Assembly: GCA_018715525.1 (NCBI GenBank)
Contig: DVLL01000023.1
Span: forward strand, 26,385-90,384
Source of the DNA: Candidatus Faeciplasma pullistercoris
Lineage (GTDB): Bacteria > Bacillota > Clostridia > Oscillospirales > Ruminococcaceae
Length of the DNA: 64,000 bases
Direction: 5' to 3'
The notes beneath the pieces were generated by a model. It saw only the letters and a program-made list of their open reading frames with translations, made no database searches and was not told the origin of the DNA. Each line of letters starts with the position of its first letter. Within the stretch, counting starts at the first letter, position 1. Positions 50,268 through 58,650 of the stretch are shown here, one piece after another. The position numbers and the translations under genes were made by a program.

Positions 50268-51126
50268 TTTCAGTATCCTTCTTTCCTAATTTCTTTTTTA
50301 TTTTAAGATAGTTTATGCCTAAGTATATCGCGAGTCCGAGCACAGCCGCAGGTCTTACCAGAACAAGCACGCTTCCTCCGAAGTCAAAGCCCTCGTGCTC
50401 AAAATCGCACCTTATCTCAGTATGCTTTATTTTGACGCTGAAAATGCAGCATACCAATGACAGCGCCGGGTAAAAAATCTGATTCGCCCGTCCGAAGTTC
50501 ATGCCCGCTTCATAAGCGTCCTCGCCGCCAACTTTCAGCCAAATGTCCAGCTGGCGCAGCCTTATCAAACGCAAAAGCTTTTTAAAGCCTTTTTTCGCGA
50601 CCGGGACAAAAGGCTTTACTTCCTGCCACTTTTGCTTTAGCTCGTCAAGCTTCCCGCCGGCGCCGTCTTTTTCTTCCGACGACGCGTGCGTCGTCTGCGA
50701 TGCCTGAGTCGTCTGCGATGCGTGCGTCGTCTGCGATGCCTGAGTCTCCTGCTGCGTGCGGGAAACGTCCTCCTTGTCTAGATCGCTCGGCTTTCCCTTT
50801 TGCTTCTCGTCACCGCTATGTTCAGTTTCCGCGCCTCCGCGTTTTTTCCCTGCGGAGCCGTCCGGCTGAGCGGCAGTCTTTGAAGCTTTCTTTGATTTAT
50901 CGGCGCCACCGCTCTTTTTGTGCGCGCCAGTCCTGAAAACGCTTTTATCCGATTGCCCGTCCTTATCCTCTTTGCCAGTGCTTTCACGCGCGTCAAAGCT
51001 ATAAAGCTTGAACCACAAATACTTTACCGCCACGCTTACTCCACCCTTATCAAAGGCGATATCAGCTCTTACTGAAATGCTTAAAAGGATGCTAATAACC
51101 GCGATCAAGCCGGCTACTATTCCCAA
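50260..51126 (-). CDS. DUF2953 protein with internal repeats
   Basis: A 288-residue protein: an N-terminal membrane helix (about 1-20), the DUF2953-like start KGGVSVAVKYLWFKLYSF, a long Lys/Glu/Ser/Gln-rich insert at about 55-170 with six-residue repeats (SQTTHA/SQTTQA), then the conserved C-terminal part RLIRLRQLDIWLKVGGEDAYEAGMNFGRANQIFYP and a membrane helix near 265-280. Always found next to gerW in Clostridia; function unknown, presumably sporulation or envelope. The insert is unusually long. Confidence 0.88.
   Translation of the reverse strand: MGIVAGLIAVISILLSISVRADIAFDKGGVSVAVKYLWFKLYSFDARESTGKEDKDGQSDKSVFRTGAHKKSGGADKSKKASKTAAQPDGSAGKKRGGAETEHSGDEKQKGKPSDLDKEDVSRTQQETQASQTTHASQTTQASQTTHASSEEKDGAGGKLDELKQKWQEVKPFVPVAKKGFKKLLRLIRLRQLDIWLKVGGEDAYEAGMNFGRANQIFYPALSLVCCIFSVKIKHTEIRCDFEHEGFDFGGSVLVLVRPAAVLGLAIYLGINYLKIKKKLGKKDTENE
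50683..50750 (-). repeat. In-frame 18-bp tandem repeat inside the DUF2953 gene
   Basis: About three and a half alternating copies of an 18-bp unit (GTCTGCGATGCCTGAGTC / GTCTGCGATGCGTGCGTC on the plus strand) encode SQTTHA and SQTTQA. The multiple-of-three unit lets copy number vary without a frameshift. Confidence 0.85.
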
Positions 51127-51194
51127 AATTATATACCCAACCGTATTATCAGCCTCCTTTGATACTTATTTTTGACCCGAATGAGAATTTCTAA

Positions 51195-51749
51195 TCAGGT
51201 CTTAGGAGCGGCGACGTCCTCAAAGCTTAGCTGAGAGTCCTCGGTCGGCAGCGGAGGAAGCTCCTCCAAAGAGGAAAGCTTGAAGCAGCGAAGAAAGTTA
51301 GCTGTCGTCCTGAATATTAACGGTCTTCCCGGAATATCAAGTCTACCCGCCTCCTCTATGAGCTCCTTTTCAAGCAGGCTGTTCACAACTCCGGTGCTGT
51401 CCACTCCCCTGACGTCGTCAATAAAGCTGCGCGTAACAGGCTGGTTATATGCCACTACTGTCAGAACCTCCATAGCTGCCGGAGAGAGTGAAGCGCTTCG
51501 CTTTGTCTCCATTGCGGCGCGTATATACGGCGCAAATTCCTTTTTTGTCGCAAGCTGGTAGGATTTATCCAGCCTGAGCACCTCTAACGACGAACCGCAA
51601 TCAGAGTATCTCGAGTTCAAAGCGGCTATCAGCTTTGAAAGCTCGCTTTTTTCCACCTCGCATGCTTCTGTCAGCCTCTCTTCCTCCACAGGCTCTCCGC
51701 AGGCAAAAAGCACCGCTTCAATAACCGCAAGCTTGTCCTCAAGTTGCAT
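51195..51749 (-). CDS. scpB: Segregation and condensation protein B
   Basis: Kleisin-associated winged-helix protein of the SMC complex. It has 184 residues: tandem winged helices with LEDKLAVIEAVLFACGEPV, SLSPAAMEVLTVVAYNQPVTRSFIDDVRGVDS and RPLIFRTTANFLRCF. It overlaps scpA by 11 bp. Confidence 0.96.
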   Translation of the reverse strand: MQLEDKLAVIEAVLFACGEPVEEERLTEACEVEKSELSKLIAALNSRYSDCGSSLEVLRLDKSYQLATKKEFAPYIRAAMETKRSASLSPAAMEVLTVVAYNQPVTRSFIDDVRGVDSTGVVNSLLEKELIEEAGRLDIPGRPLIFRTTANFLRCFKLSSLEELPPLPTEDSQLSFEDVAAPKT

Positions 51750-52461
51750 CTAAACTTCTCCTTCCGCTTGGGTCAAATGTCAGAGTCGAGTTATCCTCGC
51801 CTATTTTCACCCTTCCAGACTTTGTGAGCTCCAAAACCGCTAAAAACACCGCGATTTTTTCGGATTTTCCGCTCTTGCTGTCAAGCACCTCTTTCAAGCT
51901 GCAGCTTCCCGTCTTATACAGCCTTCGCAGCACCGCTATAATACCGGTTGCCACCGACGCTATTTTATGGGACACTATGGGGCTGAACACCGAAGCCTCG
52001 ACAGGCTTGCTTCTCAGTCTCTTCTGATTCATGCCGCCGTAAGCAAGGAGCAGGTCATACGGCTCGTGGAAGCCATGATAAACCTTATCCGCCTCCGGCT
52101 CGGTAGGACGCCTTACATAGATGTCTATGCCCACATAGCTCTCGGACAGCTTTGCAGCGGCCTGCTTGCACATTGAATACTCTATCAGTCTTCCCTGAAG
52201 CTCACGCCTTAGCTGTTCCGCCTCCTCGTGCTTTGGAAGCAATGACAAGGTCTTGATGAGAATAAGCCTTGCTGCCATCTCCAAAAAATCGCCGGCGTAC
52301 TCAAAGTCGCAGTCTCCGAGCCCGTCTATATACTCAAGATACTGATCCAAAAGAAGGGATATCTGTATATCGTTTATATTCAGCTTGTGCTTGCCTATGA
52401 GAAAAAGCAGCAGATCAAGCGGACCCTCGAACCCGTCTAATCTGTAAAGAACCTCGCTCAT
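51739..52461 (-). CDS. scpA: Segregation and condensation protein A (kleisin)
   Basis: Bridges the SMC heads. It has 240 residues: N-terminal FEGPLDLLLFLIGKHKLNI, DFEYAGDFLEMAARLILIKTLSLLP and a C-terminal winged helix (VAVFLAVLELTKSGRVKI-type). The partner SMC is encoded at 25.6-29.1 kb. It overlaps the M50 protease stop by 4 bp. Confidence 0.96.
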   Translation of the reverse strand: MSEVLYRLDGFEGPLDLLLFLIGKHKLNINDIQISLLLDQYLEYIDGLGDCDFEYAGDFLEMAARLILIKTLSLLPKHEEAEQLRRELQGRLIEYSMCKQAAAKLSESYVGIDIYVRRPTEPEADKVYHGFHEPYDLLLAYGGMNQKRLRSKPVEASVFSPIVSHKIASVATGIIAVLRRLYKTGSCSLKEVLDSKSGKSEKIAVFLAVLELTKSGRVKIGEDNSTLTFDPSGRRSLDAT

Positions 52462-53153
52462 CCCAAAATCGCCCTTATCAATGGGTCTACCCAGAAGAAT
52501 AGGAGATTGATAAGTTTATAAAACAGGTTTACCAGCCATGATATCGGAACCTGAAGTAACCCAGTGAACAAAAGCACCAAAAAGCCGATGTATATATACC
52601 TTTGGTACTTGTACATATAAAAGTTGAACTTTGCAGGAAGAACCGAACCCAAAACCTTAGAGCCGTCAAGCGGCGGTATCGGTATAAGGTTAAAGACCGC
52701 AAGCGAGATATTTATTGACGCAAAATAGTAGAGCGACATCATAACATACACCATCAGAGTAACTGCGTTGCTGTCGGCAGCGACCGGAATATTACCAACT
52801 ATACGATAAACTAAAATCGCTGCGGCAGCGCATATTAGATTTGATATAGGTCCTGCTGCGGCGGTGAGACCTACTCCTTTTTTATAATTTGTAAAGTTCC
52901 TCGGATTTATCGGCACCGGCTTAGCCCATCCGAAGCCGAATAGAAAAAGAAATATCGCTCCGAAAACATCGAGGTGGGCAAACGGATTGAGCGTCAGCCG
53001 CCCGGACATCAAAGCGGTGTTATCCCCCATCTTCTTTGCCGCCCATGCGTGTGCAAACTCGTGGACAGGAAGGATCGTCAATATAACCAGAAGCCTTATT
53101 CCTACCATCAGCAGCATGGAGGCCGGATCATTCATGTACGAAAAAATAGACAT
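52458..53153 (-). CDS. Site-2 protease family membrane protein (M50)
   Basis: Intramembrane metalloprotease-like protein of about 231 residues, several helices. Zinc motif HEFAH in LPVHEFAHAWAAKKMGD, second ligand Asp in IPPLDGSKVLG. ATG 53153 follows TTAAGGAGAT. This YwhC-like group sits upstream of scpA in many Clostridia; the substrate is unknown. Confidence 0.93.
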   Translation of the reverse strand: MSIFSYMNDPASMLLMVGIRLLVILTILPVHEFAHAWAAKKMGDNTALMSGRLTLNPFAHLDVFGAIFLFLFGFGWAKPVPINPRNFTNYKKGVGLTAAAGPISNLICAAAAILVYRIVGNIPVAADSNAVTLMVYVMMSLYYFASINISLAVFNLIPIPPLDGSKVLGSVLPAKFNFYMYKYQRYIYIGFLVLLFTGLLQVPISWLVNLFYKLINLLFFWVDPLIRAILG

Positions 53154-53305
53154 TGTTAATCTCCTTAAAATATATAAACAGCAGCCTATGCCACCGAAGC
53201 GACAATAAGACAAGTTAATAATACTACATTTGGGGCAAAATTTCAAGCCGTTTAAACTTTATTTAATCATCCTGAGAACATTTCAAAAAATTTTTTCAAA
53301 AACAC

Positions 53306-53334
53306 TTGCATTTGGCTTGGGAATTTGATATCAT
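53306..53334 (+). promoter_or_regulatory. Sigma-A promoter of rpmB
   Basis: TTGCAT at 53306-53311, 17-bp spacer, TATCAT at 53329-53334, 45 bp upstream of ATG 53379. The same TTGCAT box occurs in the tRNA-Ser promoter. Confidence 0.82.
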
Positions 53335-53378
53335 ATAGCTTGTTAAATTCTGAACAGTAAATAAGGAGGTGCAACCTG

Positions 53379-53564
53379 ATGGCAAAATGTGATATTTGCG
53401 GAAAGGGTGTAACTTTCGGAATTAAGGTATCCCACTCACACAGAAGAACCAACAGAACCTGGAAGCCCAATGTTAAGAGAGTAAAGGTCCTTAAGAACGG
53501 TACTCCCTGCCACATTTATGTATGCTCAAGATGCTTGAGATCCGGTAAGGTAACAAGAGCTTAA
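53379..53564 (+). CDS. rpmB: 50S ribosomal protein L28
   Basis: 61 residues. CDIC near the start and CSRC near the end form the zinc-binding (C+) version of L28. Ribosome site AAGGAGGTG lies upstream. It is monocistronic, with its own promoter and terminator, and marks the left boundary of the phage-like locus. Confidence 0.97.
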   Translation: MAKCDICGKGVTFGIKVSHSHRRTNRTWKPNVKRVKVLKNGTPCHIYVCSRCLRSGKVTRA

Positions 53565-53584
53565 TTAAGTAGCATAAAATGAAG

Positions 53585-53624
53585 AGAGCGCGACAATGCT
53601 TGGTTGTCGCGCTCTTAATTTTTT
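53585..53624 (+). terminator. Intrinsic terminator of rpmB
   Basis: Twelve-bp perfect stem (53585-53596 with 53604-53615), 7-base loop, then TTAATTTTTTT. It is followed by three tandem copies of an 8-base GCTCACTT-like unit at 53626-53650. Confidence 0.92.
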
Positions 53625-53669
53625 TGGCTCACTTGCTCACTTGCTCACTACTTATGAATATGCCATGCC

Positions 53670-54017
53670 TTATGGCAAAGCCGTCTCCTTACTGTTACCG
53701 AACGACTCGTTGAATTCCTCTACTGCCGATTCTATCAGCATCCTTAGCTCAAGCTCGGTAATATTTATTCCTTTTTCCGAAAGGATCTGCGAGATAGATT
53801 CTATCGCCTTGCCGAGCTTTTCCTCTCCGTCAAGCTCCTTATATAGCTGTTCAACTGCCCTTACAACAGTCCTGGCGACAGTCTGTTTGGTCTTATCGTT
53901 GATATATCTTTCGCAGAGCCGCTTTATCACTATGCCGAGGTAACCGGCAATTGCCGTTACCGCCGTATACAGTATCGCCGTACCGTATTCGGATATAAAT
54001 TCGCCAAAAAGCCCCAT
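53670..54017 (-). CDS. Phage holin, LLH family
   Basis: Small membrane protein of lysis modules that permeabilises the membrane to release the lysin. It has 115 residues with a hydrophobic N-terminal helix (about 13-29, ILYTAVTAIAGYLGI) and the family's helical C-terminal part (VRAVEQLYKELDGEEKLGKA, then ISQILSEKGINITELELRMLIE). Last gene of the locus, 51 bp after the lysin. Confidence 0.9.
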   Translation of the reverse strand: MGLFGEFISEYGTAILYTAVTAIAGYLGIVIKRLCERYINDKTKQTVARTVVRAVEQLYKELDGEEKLGKAIESISQILSEKGINITELELRMLIESAVEEFNESFGNSKETALP

Positions 54018-54068
54018 ATTTTAACTTCCCTTTCCTTACGACTTCTACTTTTTTGAACCACTCACGCC

Positions 54069-54752
54069 TTATTCGTATCTACTCAGATCCACCGTTTCCC
54101 GGCAAATGCTGTCAAGGTGATTTAAACCTGCGTCTCTGATTATTCTGGCGTAATCCTTATAAGCGTAATCCTGATCAAGGCGGCTCCTGTAAACGGTGGG
54201 CAGAACCGTGTCTGATGAATACTGCCACATTCCGTAAGGACCGTCGTAGTACTTTTTGATATTTTCCTGAGAGCCCACATACGCCGCGCACCAGACATCG
54301 AAATGCGACAGCCGCTTCATGTCAAGCTTTGAGCCTAACCAGTACGCCGAGCTGTAAAGCATTGTGTAATACCCTGCGTCCTCTACCCTTTGCATAAACG
54401 CGAGAGCTATGTCGGTGCGCTGGGCATTGGTTAGTTTCTTTTGGCATTCGTCCTCTATATCAAACGCTACCGGGTATTCAAGCCGCGTTCCCTTGATCCA
54501 TGTGAGGAAGCAGTCCGCCTCCTCAATAGCCTCCCTCGTATTCAAAGCGTAGCTGTAATGGTACGCCCCGGCGTACAGTCCGGCTTTTACAGCCTCGCTG
54601 TAATGCTGTTCGAACGCGGTGTCCTTCTGGCTGGCAAACTTTCCGTAGCCCGCCCTGATCATAACAAAATCATAACCGAGCTCGCGCAGCTTTTTGAAAT
54701 TTACCTCGCCCGCTCGCTGGTGTCTTGAAATATCTATACCTTTTATCTGCAT
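54069..54752 (-). CDS. GH25 endolysin (lysozyme-type muramidase)
   Basis: Peptidoglycan hydrolase cleaving the MurNAc-GlcNAc bond. It has 227 residues, one GH25 catalytic domain without a cell-wall-binding repeat. GIDISRHQ carries the first Asp; FDIEDE contains the Asp/Glu catalytic pair; WQYSSD and LDQDYAY are also typical. No signal peptide, consistent with holin-dependent export. One bp separates it from the small membrane protein upstream. Confidence 0.94.
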   Translation of the reverse strand: MQIKGIDISRHQRAGEVNFKKLRELGYDFVMIRAGYGKFASQKDTAFEQHYSEAVKAGLYAGAYHYSYALNTREAIEEADCFLTWIKGTRLEYPVAFDIEDECQKKLTNAQRTDIALAFMQRVEDAGYYTMLYSSAYWLGSKLDMKRLSHFDVWCAAYVGSQENIKKYYDGPYGMWQYSSDTVLPTVYRSRLDQDYAYKDYARIIRDAGLNHLDSICRETVDLSRYE

Positions 54753-54753
54753 A

Positions 54754-55047
54754 TTATTTTCCCTCCGTGGTCTGACCGTGTGCGGTCTGATTTATGTACT
54801 TATCCAGCTTATCCTTGACTACCGGGACATTGTGGTTTGCCCCGAGCTGTATCAGTCCGTCCAGGCAGGCGGAAAGAGCGTAGCAGATGAGGGCGTTTTC
54901 ACGCTTGAGCTTTTTAATCTCCTCGGTATCACTGTTCTGCCTGAGATACCAGCGGTACGCAGTAAAAATAAAAGCGCCGATTCCTGACAACGCGGTCAGA
55001 ACCGCAGCCAGCGTGACAATACCCTCAGAAGTTATGTTTATATTCAT
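54754..55047 (-). CDS. Small membrane protein of the lysis module
   Basis: 97 residues from ATG 55047. One hydrophobic helix (about 9-31), then a charged linker with heptad character (TEEIKKLKRENALICYAL) and a hydrophilic tail. Its place directly before the lysin suggests a second holin or an antiholin/spanin-like helper. No named family recognised. Confidence 0.72.
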   Translation of the reverse strand: MNINITSEGIVTLAAVLTALSGIGAFIFTAYRWYLRQNSDTEEIKKLKRENALICYALSACLDGLIQLGANHNVPVVKDKLDKYINQTAHGQTTEGK

Positions 55048-55070
55048 CTGACCTGCATCACCCCTATACA

Positions 55071-56495
55071 TCATTCAAGCGGGGCAACAAGCGTCATGTC
55101 GGAGTGAAGACCCGTTTTATCAAAGTTAATTTTCTGACTTATGACAGTAAATTCTCCCATGTCGGAATCGCTTCTGCTATAAAGCTTCACCCTGTCGCCA
55201 ATCTCAATAGTCGGATCGCATCGAAGTCTGAGCTTGGCGATGACCCGGCAGTTTTTCGCTGCCATGTAGTTTTCAGCTACCACGGCTCCCTGTGAGGAGA
55301 CTAAAAAGTCGTTTTCAAGCATCTCCATCATACAGCCGTGGGAATATGCTCCTATTTTTGATGCGGTTACTCCGCTTGAATTTTCACCGTGAACCTGGAC
55401 ATAATCCGTTCTTACGCCGACAGACAGCTCTGAGTATTCAAGTATGTCGTCCGGATGAAGCTCACACACATATCCTGTCCCCTTCACAAGACATGATATT
55501 CTGACAACTCCGTTTCTGTTCACCCATATAGAGGAAAGATTCGCCGCCTGCGCAGCAAGCTGAAGACAATTGCGCTGGCTGTCATAGTCGGTATACATGT
55601 CACCGCAGATATACGCATTGGCAGAATAATCGTCGATACTGAAATCAAGATACGCCGCAGCACCGGAGCCTAAGTTTATGACTTCGCCAAGTGTCTTAGC
55701 GCCTCCGGTCGATAATCCGGTAATGAATTTGTCCGCCCTCGTGACTATGTCAGAGCAGCTGAATTTTGCCCTTGATCCCCCGTCATAGCTCACAGCATTG
55801 TCTATATAAAACCATCCTGCGTTTATCATTTCTCCGTTTATTGATAATCTCGCCTCTATCATTCTTCCTCCAAAGCAAGATATATCGTCAAGCCCGAAGG
55901 ATTCCAAGCCGGCAGCTTCAAATGTAAGCTTTCTTCCATGGAAGGACTCGGCGCAGATATCGACCTCCTCGGTTATCTCGGCGCTGATTATCTCATTTTC
56001 GGTAAAAGCCGTATTCTCGCCCGGGGCGCAGAACTCGACCTCTGTTATCTTGATTCCGCTTCCTCCCATAACGAGAGTAAATCTTGTCGGGTGATCAAAG
56101 CCGTCAGGGATGGAGATATATACCTCCTTGTCCGACTCGGTGAGGTTTTCTATCTGCAAATTGGAGCTATCGTTATTTTTATACCACAATGAACTAAAGA
56201 ATTCAGGCACGCTGCTGTCAGAAGAAAAATACACCTTAGCATATTCCGGCGGATGCTCCTGCGAAAGGTAAATGTCTATGTTTTTAGAAACTGACGAGGA
56301 GTTCGTCTCCACATACCCGCCCGTCACGCTTCCGTCTATGAGAACATTTGGGTCGGAAGCGTCAGTGAAAGCCCCGTACATCAGCTGAGCGCTTGCCGAT
56401 TTCCTTACCAAGTCAGAGTCGTCAAGTATTTTTATTTCTATCCCCACTTTTCTGACATCAAAGTTAGGGGAATAGCTTGCAGAATGGGACAGCAT
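55071..56495 (-). CDS. Putative phage tail-tip/baseplate hub-like protein
   Basis: 474 residues, hydrophilic and beta-rich. N-terminal part (about 1-160) resembles a discoidin-like or tail-associated sandwich (ASDPNVLIDGSVTGGYVETN, HPPEYAKVYFSSD). The C-terminal half resembles hub proteins of tail tips (INAGWFYIDNAVSYDGGSRAKF, DIVTRADKFITGL, and the closing IGDRVKLYSRSDSDMGEFTVISQ). Start ATG 56495 overlaps the previous stop (TGATG) with GGAGG 7 nt upstream, so it is coupled. Receptor binding and hub roles may be combined here, since no other fibre gene exists. Function inferred. Confidence 0.6.
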   Translation of the reverse strand: MLSHSASYSPNFDVRKVGIEIKILDDSDLVRKSASAQLMYGAFTDASDPNVLIDGSVTGGYVETNSSSVSKNIDIYLSQEHPPEYAKVYFSSDSSVPEFFSSLWYKNNDSSNLQIENLTESDKEVYISIPDGFDHPTRFTLVMGGSGIKITEVEFCAPGENTAFTENEIISAEITEEVDICAESFHGRKLTFEAAGLESFGLDDISCFGGRMIEARLSINGEMINAGWFYIDNAVSYDGGSRAKFSCSDIVTRADKFITGLSTGGAKTLGEVINLGSGAAAYLDFSIDDYSANAYICGDMYTDYDSQRNCLQLAAQAANLSSIWVNRNGVVRISCLVKGTGYVCELHPDDILEYSELSVGVRTDYVQVHGENSSGVTASKIGAYSHGCMMEMLENDFLVSSQGAVVAENYMAAKNCRVIAKLRLRCDPTIEIGDRVKLYSRSDSDMGEFTVISQKINFDKTGLHSDMTLVAPLE

Positions 56496-56866
56496 CAATC
56501 CACCTCCTGCGAAACCGCCTCAAGCGTTACGCCGTACCACTGCGCTACGCCGTTTGAGTCATACTTGAACGCCCTCAGCTCCGGCAGCTCGAACACAAAA
56601 TAGCCGCTCTCCTTCCCGCCGGTAACGGGATAGCTCACGCTGAGCACCGGGCTTGTCTTTATCATCTCGGTTAGGCCCGTCACATCAGACGCCGACAGCC
56701 AGCCCGTAGGAATATTCAGCCTTCTCTGATAGCCGATTATGTCCAGTACTGTCCTGCCGTTCGAGGTAACCGAAGATGAACCGATTCTAACCGGAGTTAT
56801 GCTGAACTCTATTTCAGGCAGAAGCGTTATGCTCTGCTGCCCGTCTGAAATCACTATGCTGTTCAT
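56495..56866 (-). CDS. Small phage tail protein
   Basis: 123 residues, beta-rich, starting NSIVISDGQQSITLLPEIEFSI, with RLNIPTGWLSASDVTGLTEM and GYFVFELPELRAFKYD. It resembles small conserved proteins (DUF6711-like) near the tail genes of clostridial phages. It sits between the tail tube and the tail-tip protein, exactly where a distal-tail or adaptor protein would be needed. Confidence 0.65.
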   Translation of the reverse strand: MNSIVISDGQQSITLLPEIEFSITPVRIGSSSVTSNGRTVLDIIGYQRRLNIPTGWLSASDVTGLTEMIKTSPVLSVSYPVTGGKESGYFVFELPELRAFKYDSNGVAQWYGVTLEAVSQEVD

Positions 56867-56868
56867 TA

Positions 56869-57471
56869 CTATAAGCTGACCTCCTGTCCGTCCTGAGATT
56901 CGGCTCGCCTCAAATAAACTTCAAAAGGCGGCTCTCCCGGCTGAGTTATACTTTGATGAGCCTTGAAGCTAAAATCAAATACTCCCTTTTGATTCGGCGA
57001 AAATGTGAGCTTTCCGTCCTCGGAAAGGGCGTTTTTCAGCCTTATTGCGATAAAGCCGGCGTCTTCGCCCGTGTTTACAGACGAGTAATCCGCTATCAGC
57101 CAAACATCGCAGAAGCTTTCATCCTTAATCTTGGAGGGATAAACCGTCGCCACGCCGTCAGAATCTGCCTCAGCCGCGCCTACAAAGGCTTTTACCCACT
57201 TTGAGGACGCCGTACACGCCTTTCCTGAAATAGTAGCATTCCAGCCGTCCAGCCTTTTGAGCTCAAGGGTGTTTTTAGGGCAGTTTGTCAGCTTGTCGCC
57301 CATGTCGGTATACATCGGAGTCGCCTTAAAGATGTTTGACGATGAGGTGGCGGCGATTATGTCAAGCGGGTCAAGCGTACCGCTTGCCGGGTCAAAATCA
57401 TACGCAAGGACTCCCTCTCCTAAAATAAGCTCATCATACGCCTGCGCAGGTATAACGCTATATTTACCCAT
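56869..57471 (-). CDS. Putative phage tail tube protein
   Basis: 200 residues with the beta-sandwich look of major tail proteins: GVLAYDFDPASGTLDPLDII at the start, ELKRLDGWNATISGKACTAS, and DAGFIAIRLKNALSEDGKL. Order after the tail-terminator-like gene supports a tube subunit. It lacks a downstream tape measure, so the length of any tube is open. The gap to the next gene is 2 bp. Confidence 0.72.
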   Translation of the reverse strand: MGKYSVIPAQAYDELILGEGVLAYDFDPASGTLDPLDIIAATSSSNIFKATPMYTDMGDKLTNCPKNTLELKRLDGWNATISGKACTASSKWVKAFVGAAEADSDGVATVYPSKIKDESFCDVWLIADYSSVNTGEDAGFIAIRLKNALSEDGKLTFSPNQKGVFDFSFKAHQSITQPGEPPFEVYLRRAESQDGQEVSL

Positions 57472-57483
57472 GGATATCCCCCC

Positions 57484-57855
57484 TTAACCGTTTGTGATAA
57501 ACTCATAGACGATGTTCATCTGCTTTTGCCTGATCCTGCCGTCTGAGTTATTTTTCGAGACAGGTTTGCCTCTTTTGATGAGTATCCCGCCGCCCTCGCA
57601 GGGAGTTATGTATCCAGAAGAGCCGAGCTTATCAAGAATAAGCCTCTCCACGCTCTCCGCGTCTTCCCAGTCGGACGAGTCGTCGTACCAAATTTTCACC
57701 GTACCGGATATCTCTCCGTCGCGAAAGCTTCCGGCAGGATAGGAGTATGTCAGATATGGCAGCGGCATTTCCGCAAATAGCTGATGCTCCTCATAGGCAG
57801 GTATGCCAAAGGAGCTGAAAAAATCGTAGATTGCCTTTTTCTTTGTAATTGACAT
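57484..57855 (-). CDS. Putative tail terminator / tail completion protein
   Basis: 123 residues: SITKKKAIYDFFSSFGIPAYEEHQL, MPLPYLTYSYPAGSF, WEDAESVERLILDKL. This pattern fits the small head-tail joining proteins (gpU/gp17-like, often DUF-annotated) encoded just before the tail tube. Function from position and size. Confidence 0.65.
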   Translation of the reverse strand: MSITKKKAIYDFFSSFGIPAYEEHQLFAEMPLPYLTYSYPAGSFRDGEISGTVKIWYDDSSDWEDAESVERLILDKLGSSGYITPCEGGGILIKRGKPVSKNNSDGRIRQKQMNIVYEFITNG

Positions 57856-57872
57856 GACCCTTACCCCCCTTG

Positions 57873-58229
57873 TTAGATTTCAATGTCCCGCCATGTCTCT
57901 TCGGCGCTGTACTCTCTGAACCTTAGAGCAGCCGACGCGCATTTTGGCGGGTTAGCTGTCATCTGCCCGGTTATCATTAAAAGCCTGCCGTGCTCATCTT
58001 TCAGCATGTCGCCGAACTTGAGCTCAATATCCTGCGGCACCGCGACTGTATACTTCTTTTTCTCAATTGTTGTGTCAGATGCCTTTACAACGCTTGAGCT
58101 GCTGTAGACTATCGCCGCGTCAAAGCTCATTTTGGGGGCGTAGCTTTTTGTAAAATTCCCGTCAGAGTCACGAAGCTTTGTCTCGGTTATGAGAGTGACA
58201 TTAGTCTTGAAGCTGTCTATAAGGCTCAT
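57873..58229 (-). CDS. Putative head-tail connector / head completion protein
   Basis: 118 residues from ATG 58229 behind GGAGAAAA. The core FDAAIVYSSSSVVKASDTTIEKKKYTVAV has the beta-hairpin nature of stopper/adaptor proteins; LKFGDMLKDEHGRLLMITGQM follows. It overlaps the upstream gene by 4 bp. Assignment rests on order. Confidence 0.65.
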   Translation of the reverse strand: MSLIDSFKTNVTLITETKLRDSDGNFTKSYAPKMSFDAAIVYSSSSVVKASDTTIEKKKYTVAVPQDIELKFGDMLKDEHGRLLMITGQMTANPPKCASAALRFREYSAEETWRDIEI

Positions 58230-58636
58230 ATTTTTCTCCATTCATTCAGCCTTGACTTAAACGCCCTCTGCCACGGTATTCCAACGCCGTCGCTTCCGGT
58301 AAGGCGGGTGTAGGAATACCCGCCGAAGCTCTCGCTAAGATATGGCGAAGACGACGTATTGTCAGCGCTGCAATAGCTTTCGATTTCCGAAACCGTCTTA
58401 AGAAACCCGTCCGGGAGAGCCATCAGGCTGACAATTCCTTCAAAGCTTTCGTCCTTTAAGTCTGAGGCGGGGTGACGGTGGACCCCGTCGTTATATCTGC
58501 TTCCCGAAATCCTGTAAAAATCACCCTCACTCAAAAAATCCCAGGGAGAGATTTTACCGTCCGAGACGGTGTAGCTTCCCGGGTGAAATTCATATTCAAA
58601 GTAGTTTTTTATATGCCTGCATATCTGTGTTATCAA
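58226..58636 (-). CDS. Putative head-tail connector, TTG start
   Basis: About 136 residues from TTG 58636, chosen because AAAGG lies about 10 nt upstream and because the sequence further upstream is a hairpin, not coding. Readable core: ITQICRHIKNYFEYEFHPGSYTVSDGKISPWDFL, then SEGDFYRISGSRYNDGVH. The opening (TQICRHIKNYF followed by a short beta region) is typical of gp15/gp6-type DNA packaging or connector proteins after the coat gene. Confidence 0.68.
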   Translation of the reverse strand: MITQICRHIKNYFEYEFHPGSYTVSDGKISPWDFLSEGDFYRISGSRYNDGVHRHPASDLKDESFEGIVSLMALPDGFLKTVSEIESYCSADNTSSSPYLSESFGGYSYTRLTGSDGVGIPWQRAFKSRLNEWRKI

Positions 58637-58650
58637 GATATCACGCCTTT

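Noticed and set aside
49854..51126. Plus-strand ORFs opposite gerW and DUF2953
   Set aside because: They mirror conserved minus-strand genes and lack ribosome sites.
53626..53650. Three tandem GCTCACTT-like units as a CRISPR-like or origin repeat
   Set aside because: Units are contiguous 8-mers without spacers, too few for iterons, and follow a terminator; probably simple slippage.
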